Origin: CAWJEL01 sp964647255 | Lineage (GTDB): Bacteria; Chloroflexota; Anaerolineae; CG2-30-64-16 | Direction: 5' to 3' | Assembly: GCA_964647255.1 (NCBI GenBank) | Contig: CAZYGI010000089.1 | Coordinates: 1 to 14,453 of the forward strand | DNA length: 14,453 nt | Shown: piece by piece, positions 8,001 to 12,920 of the stretch | Position numbering within the stretch: the stretch's first letter is position 1 | Layout: each line of letters starts with the position of its first letter | Program-made: the position numbers and the translations under genes | The notes under the pieces: model-generated | Seen by the model: only the letters and a program-made list of their open reading frames with translations | Databases searched by the model: none | What the model was told of the DNA's origin: nothing

Positions 8001-8026
8001 AACGACAGGGGTTTTGTGGTTGACAT
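5003..8026 (-). CDS. glyQS: Glycyl-tRNA synthetase, fused alpha and beta subunits
   Basis: One 1007-residue chain carries both parts of the bacterial-type GlyRS, which charges tRNA-Gly with glycine in the cytoplasm. Residues 1 to about 293 are the alpha catalytic domain: [54 protein letters not shown] and [15 protein letters not shown] all match GlyQ. From residue 326 the beta part begins with [10 protein letters not shown] and ends in a helical, DALR-like tRNA-binding region. In most bacteria these are separate genes; natural fusions are known, for example in chlamydiae. The joint (residues about 294-310) is encoded by an 8-bp tandem repeat, and residues about 936-949 by a 7-bp tandem repeat, both in frame. 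ATG at 8026 follows GAGGTAGGAAG, a usable ribosome binding site. Expression is probably controlled by the leader and terminator immediately upstream. Confidence 0.95.
   Translation of the reverse strand: [1007 protein letters not shown]
5181..5222. repeat. Six 7-bp tandem units inside glyQS (C-terminal loop)
   Basis: Reading the plus strand, the units are CTGACCG, CTGATCG, CTGACCA, CTGACCG, CTGCCCC and CTGCCAC. Together they are 42 bp, divisible by 3, so the frame is kept. They encode residues about 936-949 (core [11 protein letters not shown]). The translated VSGQ-type text is what such heptamer arrays give elsewhere, where they are mostly intergenic. The position matches a loop between helices of the beta-subunit C-terminal domain. 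Confidence 0.7.
7099..7146. repeat. Six 8-bp tandem units encoding the GlyQ-GlyS linker
   Basis: Plus-strand units are GCTCCCCT, GCTTCCCT, GCTCCCCT, GCTCCTCC, GCTCCTCC and GCTCTCGG. The sum of 48 bp preserves the reading frame. They encode a Gly/Glu/Ser/Gln-rich segment, residues about 294-310, exactly between the alpha domain and the linker that leads into the beta domain. Confidence 0.7.
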
Positions 8027-8271
8027 CTTCCTACCTCAAAAAGAAAAACCGGCGCTTGGGTCAAGGCCGGCTCAACAACATTCTGCTGAACGGATAAGAT
8101 CAGGCGGCAGGCGCGCGTCGTAGCCCCTGCAGCCCGCATCGGCCTTGGTCACACGGGACGATTTGGCCGCAAGACGCCCCCGCCACCGCGGCAGGCATCT
8201 GCGGCCCGGTACCCGAGCCAGGCAGGCCCGATAACAATGATCGGTGAAAACGGCACGACATAGAAAACCTC
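8027..8271 (-). promoter_or_regulatory. Structured 5' leader of glyQS, putative transcription attenuator
   Basis: About 245 nt separate the predicted transcript start from the glyQS ATG. Visible structures in order are: CCGAT/ATCGG around a 7-nt loop; a 13-bp hairpin at 8165-8206 (GGCCGCA with TGCGGCC, extended by GATGCC with GGCGTC and one bulged base); a hairpin at 8103-8134 (GGCTGCAGG with CCTGCCGCC, one mismatch); then the intrinsic terminator at 8049-8070. CAAGGCCG at 8140-8147 is perfectly complementary to CGGCCTTG (8062-8069) in the terminator's 5' arm, giving a possible antiterminator. A 53-codon frame with a GAGG site six bases before its ATG runs from 8261 to the stop at 8100. Together with the promoter this accounts for the 371-bp gap upstream of glyQS. 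I do not recognise the leader class. Confidence 0.5.
8038..8070 (-). terminator. Intrinsic terminator immediately upstream of the glyQS start codon
   Basis: On the minus strand CCGGC-CTTG pairs with CAAG-(C)-GCCGG around a 3-nt loop (8049-8070), one base bulged. It is followed at once by TTTTTCTTTTT (8038-8048). The T-tract ends 12 nt before the ATG, so it interrupts the glyQS transcript itself rather than ending the distant upstream gene. Confidence 0.8.
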
Positions 8272-8277
8272 GCCGCA

Positions 8278-8307
8278 ATAATACCCCGTCCGGTCAGTTT
8301 TCGTCAA
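8278..8307 (-). promoter_or_regulatory. Sigma-70-type promoter for glyQS
   Basis: TTGACG (8302-8307) and TATTAT (8278-8283) are 18 bp apart on the minus strand. The start should lie near 8271, about 245 nt before the ATG. It is downstream of the mazG-like gene stop, so glyQS has its own transcript including the terminator. Confidence 0.72.
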
Positions 8308-8378
8308 GCCGCGCGGCGGTGATCGAGCAACATCCATATCCGGGCGCAGAACAAAGCTAAAAATGCAGTGATCAGGTG

Positions 8379-8396
8379 AATCTGCGCTATCTGCGT
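8379..8396. repeat. Short CGCAGAT-type direct repeat after the mazG-like gene
   Basis: Two 9-bp units, AATCTGCGC and TATCTGCGT, stand in tandem directly after the gene's stop. Downstream on the minus strand a weak GCAG...CTGC stem followed by ATTTTTAG could act as a poor terminator. Only two copies are present, so this may be chance or a remnant of a longer array. Confidence 0.35.
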
Positions 8397-8397
8397 T

Positions 8398-8775
8398 TTA
8401 TTCTTGGGTCAGTCGCTTGTGCTCTTCAGCTTGCCGGGTGTGATAGCGCGCCAGCATCGCGTTGGCCTCGGCCAGGTCATCGTAACGCCCATTGGCCTTG
8501 GTCTGCCCGCGCGCCAGCGCGGCTTCGACATCCACGCCGGTCTGATAGGCCAACTTGAACAGGAAGACAAAGACGTCCGAGAGTTCCTCCTCCAGGCCGG
8601 CGTGCAGTTCCTCGGGGCTTTCGGCGTCCTTATAGCCTTCCCATTGCAGCACCAGCCGGGCAACTTCGCCCAACTCCTCCAGCGCGTGCACCAGCGTATG
8701 GGACACAGAGACGCGATCCCAGCCGCGGTCCCTATCCCAGGCTTCGAGCCAATTCTGATAGTCACGGATTTGCAT
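8398..8775 (-). CDS. MazG-like nucleotide pyrophosphohydrolase
   Basis: This 125-residue all-alpha protein has the MazG/dUTPase-like metal-binding pattern EExxE at residues 33-37 (EELGE) and ExxD at 64-67 (ELSD), separated by a loop and helix of normal length. The family hydrolyses nucleoside triphosphates to monophosphate and pyrophosphate, mostly for removing aberrant nucleotides. The exact substrate is not readable. It is a single-domain form about half the length of E. coli MazG. It stands alone, with a promoter at 8783-8810 and 371 bp to glyQS. There is no Shine-Dalgarno; the -10 box ends 7 nt before the ATG, so translation probably starts at or next to the 5' end of the mRNA. Confidence 0.83.
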   Translation of the reverse strand: MQIRDYQNWLEAWDRDRGWDRVSVSHTLVHALEELGEVARLVLQWEGYKDAESPEELHAGLEEELSDVFVFLFKLAYQTGVDVEAALARGQTKANGRYDDLAEANAMLARYHTRQAEEHKRLTQE

Positions 8776-8782
8776 GGTGAAG

Positions 8783-8810
8783 AGTATATCACCTGGATGA
8801 CCTGCCGCAA
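8783..8810 (-). promoter_or_regulatory. Promoter of the MazG-like gene, probably leaderless transcript
   Basis: TTGCGG (8805-8810) and TATACT (8783-8788) are 16 bp apart. Only 7 bases separate the -10 box from the ATG at 8775. The -10 box lies inside a 5-bp inverted repeat, GGTGA...TCACC (8776-8793), that could be an operator. Confidence 0.55.
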
Positions 8811-8894
8811 AGCGGCGATCGGTTTACTGCAAAGACGTTGAGGCATCGGGCATTCACCGGCGTGGGCGATCCGATCGCAACATGGCGCCGCTGG

Positions 8895-11411
8895 TCACCG
8901 GCTTCCATCTGCACGATTGAAGATAAGCGGCAGAAAAACGGCCGGCCGATGGCCCAAACCGAGCACATCCACCGGCGTCCAGCCGGGGTCCGCCCCCAAT
9001 TGGCCGGCGTCATTCTCACCCCAGCACTTGACCCCGCCGCCATGCGCTGCGTCCAGCACCGCACAGGTGTGATGCTCGCCAGCGACCAGCGCAACGACTC
9101 CACCGGCCAGCCCGATCACATCCACCGGCGTGTGCCGCTCGGTCATGGTCCCATCGCCCAGTTGGCCGTAGTGATTATCGCCCAAGCACTTGACCCCACC
9201 GCCATGCGCGGCGTCCATCAGCGCACAAACATGGGATCCACCCACGGCAACCGTGATGGCGCCGCTGGCAAGTCCGATCACGGCTGTGGGCACGTGACGG
9301 CGGGTCAGCGTCCCATCGCCCAATTGGCCGGCGTGGTTGTCGCCCCAGCACTTGACCCCGCTGCCGTGGGCCGCGTCCATGACCGCGCAGGTGTTTGACC
9401 CGCTCGCAGCGATCGCGGCGATGCCGCCGGTCAGCCCGGTCACAGGCACGGGCGTGTAGCGCTCGGTCAGCGTCCCCTCACCCAGTTGACCGTCCCAGTT
9501 GGCGCCCCAGCACTTCACTCCGCCGCCGTGGACCGCGTCCATCAACGCACAGGTATGCCCCTCGCCCGCAACGATCGCGCTAACCCCTTCGGCCAGCCCG
9601 ATTACGTCCACGGGCGTATGCCGCTCCTCCCAGGTGCCGTCGCCCAGTTGGCCGTAATCATTGTAGCCCCAGCACTGGACCCCACCACCCGTCGTCAGCG
9701 CACAGGCGTGCTCCCCACCCGCTGCAACCGCAACCCCGCCGCGGGCCAACCCACTCACATCCGCAGGTGTGCGCCGCTCGATCGTCGTGCCGTCGCCCAA
9801 TTGGCCGGAGCTGTTCCGGCCCCAGCACTTGACCCCGCCACCGTGATCAGCGTCGAGGACCGCGCAGGTGTGGGCCCTGCCCGCTGAGACCGCGCTCACG
9901 CCGCTGGTCAGCCCACTGACATCGCCGGGCGCATACCGGAGCGTTGCCGTAGCATCGCCCAGTTGGCCTTCGTCGTTCGCGCCCCAACACTTGACCCCGC
10001 CGCCGTCACCGGTGTTCAGCAGCGCGCAGGTGTGTTCCCCGCCCGCAGCCGCCGCGCTGACCACACCGGTCAACCCGCCCACATCCCCAGGCGCGGTCCG
10101 GGCAGTTGTCGTGCCATCACCCAGTTGGCCGTGGTGGTTATCGCCCCAACACTTCACTCCGCTGCCGTGCCCGGCGTTCAGCAGAACACAGGTGTGTCCC
10201 CCGCCCGCGGCCACCGCTGCAACCCGGCCTTCCAATCCGTTCACAGTTACGGGCGCGTTCTGTGCATTTCGCGTGCCGTCGCCCAGTTGAGCTTCATGGT
10301 TGTACCCCCAGCACTTCATCCCGCCGCCGTGATCCGCGTCAAGCAGCGCGCAGGTATGCAAATAGCCCGCGGCCACCGCTACAACCCCGCCGGTCAGCCC
10401 GCTGACGTCCACGGGTGTGGTCCGGTCGTCCTGCGTTCCGTTGCCCAGTTGGCCGTACCGATTCCAACCCCAACACTTCACCCCGCCGCCGTGATCCGCG
10501 TCCAACAGCGCACAGGTGTAGCAATCGCCTGCGGCCACCGCGCTGACCCCGCCGATCAACCCAAGCACGTCCGCGGGTGTACCGCGGTCGGTCGTCGTGC
10601 CGTCGCCCAGTTCGCCGTAACTGTTATCACCCCAGCACTCGATCCCGCCGGCGGACGTCAGCGCACAGGTATGGCTCAGTCCTGCCACCACGGTGCTGAC
10701 CCCGCCGGCCAGTCCGCTTACAGCCACGGGCATGGTCCGGTTGATCCGCGTACCATCACCCAGTTGGCCGTAGGCGTTGTCGCCCCAACACTTGACCCCG
10801 CCACCGTGACCAGCGTCCATCAACGCACAGGTGTAGAACCCGCCCGCCGCGAGGGCCACAACGCCGTCGGTCAACCCGCGCACGTCCACAGGCATCCCCC
10901 GGTCGGTCCATGTGCCTTCGCCCAGTTGGCCGTAGCCGCCATAGCCCCAGCATTTGACCCCACCGCCGAAAGTCAACGCACAAGTATGCAGATAACCCGC
11001 GGCCACCGCGACGACACCGCTGGTCAGTCCACTCACATCTCCGGGGGTGCTCCGGCTGTTCAACGTTCCATCGCCCAGTTGGCCGTAGCCGTTCCAGCCC
11101 CAGCACTTCACGCCACCGCTGGCCGTCAGCGCGCAGGTATGATTCTGACCAGTGACCACCTGCATCGCGGACGCCAACACAGGCGCGATCCTGGCGTCAG
11201 ACGTGAGCGCCGAACCAGCGAACCGCTCCTCGGCAATGCGCGACAAAACGGGCGCAGAGGCGAGCGGGACAACGCTTTTCGCCGATGGGAGCAGACCAGG
11301 CTCGAAGCCGAGCAAAACGCCAGACGCCCTCCCCTGCACGGCCGCATCCAAAGCTCCGGACAGAAAGAACAGAACCAACAGCGCCCGAAAGTCGAACAGA
11401 CCTGTAGACAT
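8895..11411 (-). CDS. Secreted protein with 14 RCC1-type repeats and a C-terminal VFLPLI tail
   Basis: This is an 838-residue protein. The N terminus (ALLVLFFLSGALDA at residues 10-23) is a signal peptide. From residue 84 to about 819 come 14 repeats of roughly 50-56 residues with pattern HTCAL...GGVKCWGxNxYGQLGDGTxxxRxTPVDVxGL...AVAAG. Each repeat has two cysteines, one in TCAL and one in KCWG, which suggests a disulfide per repeat outside the cytoplasm. Repeats come in a short form (LTASGG) and a longer one (LLDADHGGG); repeat 13 has CLG for CWG and repeat 14 is shortened. RCC1 repeats form seven-bladed beta-propellers, so 14 repeats could give two. The protein ends HRPAVFLPLIFNRADGSR, a tail I associate with exported Chloroflexota proteins. 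Start at 11411 is fixed by GGAGG six bases upstream. Function is unknown; binding or surface interaction is likely. Confidence 0.88.
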   Translation of the reverse strand: MSTGLFDFRALLVLFFLSGALDAAVQGRASGVLLGFEPGLLPSAKSVVPLASAPVLSRIAEERFAGSALTSDARIAPVLASAMQVVTGQNHTCALTASGGVKCWGWNGYGQLGDGTLNSRSTPGDVSGLTSGVVAVAAGYLHTCALTFGGGVKCWGYGGYGQLGEGTWTDRGMPVDVRGLTDGVVALAAGGFYTCALMDAGHGGGVKCWGDNAYGQLGDGTRINRTMPVAVSGLAGGVSTVVAGLSHTCALTSAGGIECWGDNSYGELGDGTTTDRGTPADVLGLIGGVSAVAAGDCYTCALLDADHGGGVKCWGWNRYGQLGNGTQDDRTTPVDVSGLTGGVVAVAAGYLHTCALLDADHGGGMKCWGYNHEAQLGDGTRNAQNAPVTVNGLEGRVAAVAAGGGHTCVLLNAGHGSGVKCWGDNHHGQLGDGTTTARTAPGDVGGLTGVVSAAAAGGEHTCALLNTGDGGGVKCWGANDEGQLGDATATLRYAPGDVSGLTSGVSAVSAGRAHTCAVLDADHGGGVKCWGRNSSGQLGDGTTIERRTPADVSGLARGGVAVAAGGEHACALTTGGGVQCWGYNDYGQLGDGTWEERHTPVDVIGLAEGVSAIVAGEGHTCALMDAVHGGGVKCWGANWDGQLGEGTLTERYTPVPVTGLTGGIAAIAASGSNTCAVMDAAHGSGVKCWGDNHAGQLGDGTLTRRHVPTAVIGLASGAITVAVGGSHVCALMDAAHGGGVKCLGDNHYGQLGDGTMTERHTPVDVIGLAGGVVALVAGEHHTCAVLDAAHGGGVKCWGENDAGQLGADPGWTPVDVLGLGHRPAVFLPLIFNRADGSR
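8951..11162. repeat. Tandem DNA repeats of about 150-170 bp encoding the RCC1 units
   Basis: Fourteen copies follow each other. Plus-strand words such as CCCAGTTGGCCGTA and CAGCGCACAGGT recur at nearly regular spacing. The similarity at DNA level points to amplification by unequal recombination and makes this gene prone to copy-number change and to assembly error. Confidence 0.85.
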
Positions 11412-11633
11412 GGCCGACCTCCACTAATGCCGCAAGCCTTTCGATTGACCGCCTGAGAAGTGTTCCCGGACCTCCAGCCCGTGACGGGATGTCCGCCAAA
11501 AGCCTCGCGCCCGCAAACCGAAGTGCTTGGGACTGCGATAACAGTCAACGTCGCAGTGCAGGAGTATTCTGATCTATAGTGGAGGAAGATGAATTCTGTA
11601 TGAAAAGCGATGCGGCGCCCGCTGACGATTTGA

Positions 11634-12491
11634 TTATCCGACCAGAAAATCCGACGAGTCCACCGACCGGTCAGAAGGACCAGACGACAAAGGATTTCCG
11701 GAGGGCGCCAGGTTCGCCGATTGGCTGCGCAGCCGTTCCAGGAACGTCGCCGAACGCACATTACGCTCCAGATGGTAAACGATGTAGCGTTTGAGCACAG
11801 ACTCGACCTGGTTCATCGTCTCGGCGGTAAGCTGAAGCGGCGCGACCTCGTCCCAGGAGCGCGTCTGCATAAAACGCAGCACCTTCAACACGGGCAGCGG
11901 CAGGGCAATGGTTTCGGGGTGGTTGGCGCCGTGAGCGGGACACAGGCAGCCGCCACGGCCCAGGCTGAGGAAGTTGACTTCCGGCCGGAGCAGATCGTTG
12001 CATTGAACGCAGCGAAAGAGCTGCGGCTGATACCCGGCCAGGGCCAACAGGTGAAGCTCATAGAAAAGCGTGACAGTTGCCGGCTCGTCGCCCTGATCCA
12101 GCCGCCCCAGCGTCTCCAGCACGAGGTCATACAGCAGTTGCTGCGGGTCCTCGTCCTGGGTGAACGCATCAGCCAGCTCAACGACGGTGTACGCCCATGA
12201 ACTGCGCCAGAGGTCTTCGCGCAGGCGCCGGTGCGCCTCAAGCATTTCAGCCTGGGTGATGATGTCCAGGCTCTTGCCCCTGGCGACAAGCAGGTCAACG
12301 CAGGTGAACGGCTCGAGGTGGCCCGCCTTCCGGCTGGCTGTCCGCCGCACCCCCTTTGCCAGCAGCGTCACCTTGCCGCGTTCGCGCGTCAGAACAGTGA
12401 GCAGGCGGTCGGCCTCGCCCTGGTCACGGCGCCGGAGCACAACAGCCGAGATCCGGTAAAGGCGCTCACGGCGATGCTCAGCAGTCTCCAC
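11634..12491 (-). CDS. recO: DNA repair protein RecO
   Basis: This is a 285-residue protein. An N-terminal OB-fold (RLYRISAVVLRRRDQGEADRLLTVLTRERGK) leads into the basic KGVRR loop, followed by the helical zinc-bearing domain with CVQC and CLCPAH cysteines. RecO acts with RecR and RecF in loading RecA on gapped DNA and in strand annealing. I chose GTG at 12491: it is 5 bp after the cdd stop, with GGAAG upstream inside the cdd end, and gives the normal family N terminus. Extending upstream would only read cdd in another frame. The last 24 or so residues (from APSGNPLSSG) are a low-complexity Ser/Gly/Asp tail beyond the conserved domain. It is the third gene of the corC-cdd-recO cluster. Confidence 0.9.
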   Translation of the reverse strand: METAEHRRERLYRISAVVLRRRDQGEADRLLTVLTRERGKVTLLAKGVRRTASRKAGHLEPFTCVDLLVARGKSLDIITQAEMLEAHRRLREDLWRSSWAYTVVELADAFTQDEDPQQLLYDLVLETLGRLDQGDEPATVTLFYELHLLALAGYQPQLFRCVQCNDLLRPEVNFLSLGRGGCLCPAHGANHPETIALPLPVLKVLRFMQTRSWDEVAPLQLTAETMNQVESVLKRYIVYHLERNVRSATFLERLRSQSANLAPSGNPLSSGPSDRSVDSSDFLVG

Positions 12492-12496
12492 GGCCG

Positions 12497-12910
12497 TCAG
12501 CTTCCGGTCTGCTGCAGATGTCCCGGCCTGAAGGCGTCCGGCAACAATTCTGCCATGGTATAGATCTGATAGTTGCCGTGCATGTCGGCGACAATCACCG
12601 TCATCTCCGGCCCAAACTCGGCCAACACTTGGCGGCATGCACCGCAAGGCGTCACGCCGTTTTCGGTCACAACCGCCACAACGCTGAATTCACGCGCGCC
12701 TTGCGCCACCGCATGAATCGCCGCGTTCCGCTCCGCGCAGATCGTGAGGCCATACGACGCGTTTTCAACATTGCAGCCCGTGAAAAGCCGGCCGTCCATC
12801 GTGCGCAACGCCGCGCCCACGGCAAAATGCGAGTAGGGCACGTAGGCCATCTGCCGCGCCCGGCTCGCTGTCGCAATGAGTTCCGTGATTTCCTCTGGAC
12901 GCAAATTCAC
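12497..12910 (-). CDS. cdd: Cytidine deaminase
   Basis: This 137-residue protein has the typical length of tetrameric CDAs, which deaminate cytidine and deoxycytidine to uridine forms for pyrimidine salvage. Motifs: PYSHFAVGAAL (residues 25-35), TGCNVENASYG (44-54), the active-site CAERNA with zinc ligand C58 and catalytic E60, and PCGAC with zinc ligands C89 and C92. I chose GTG at 12910 because AGGAG stands 7 bases upstream and overlaps the corC stop TAG. The in-frame ATG at 12937 would overlap corC and lacks as good a site. It lies between corC and recO with 10-bp and 5-bp gaps, so it is clearly part of one operon. Confidence 0.92.
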   Translation of the reverse strand: MNLRPEEITELIATASRARQMAYVPYSHFAVGAALRTMDGRLFTGCNVENASYGLTICAERNAAIHAVAQGAREFSVVAVVTENGVTPCGACRQVLAEFGPEMTVIVADMHGNYQIYTMAELLPDAFRPGHLQQTGS

Positions 12911-12920
12911 TCCCGCACTC

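Noticed and set aside
6992..8023. Plus-strand open frame of 343 codons
   Set aside because: It is antisense to the highly conserved GlyQ domain and the translation resembles no known family.
8200..8214. GGGTACCGGG in the glyQS leader resembles the T-box core TGGTACCGCG
   Set aside because: It is about 140 nt upstream of the terminator and only about 60 nt into the leader, not in the antiterminator position. GGTACC is self-complementary and part of another local fold, and no Stem I motifs or specifier loop could be identified.
8027..8271. Glycine riboswitch upstream of glyQS
   Set aside because: The conserved core motifs of glycine aptamers are not present, and such riboswitches usually control glycine cleavage or transport genes.
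8951..11162. CRISPR-like regularly spaced repeats
   Set aside because: The periodic words are the coding repeats of the RCC1 protein. Spacing is about 150-170 bp and the intervening sequence is conserved, unlike CRISPR spacers.
9963..11456. Long open frame of 497 codons on the plus strand
   Set aside because: It is antisense to the RCC1 repeats. GC-rich repeated coding DNA lacks stops in other frames, and its translation has no recognisable domain or start site.
11412..11633. Riboswitch or clear promoter in the 222-bp gap before the RCC1 gene
   Set aside because: A TTGACT and several AT-rich words are present but none pair at proper spacing, and no known RNA motif was recognised. Only the GGAGG ribosome binding site is convincing.
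11579..11794. Small plus-strand frame preceded by GGAGGAAG
   Set aside because: It runs antisense into recO, the first ATG after that site stops after four codons, and the remaining frame shows no domain.
12492..12647. Upstream extension of recO
   Set aside because: These codons read cdd in another frame. GTG at 12491 with a nearby GGAAG gives the normal RecO N terminus.
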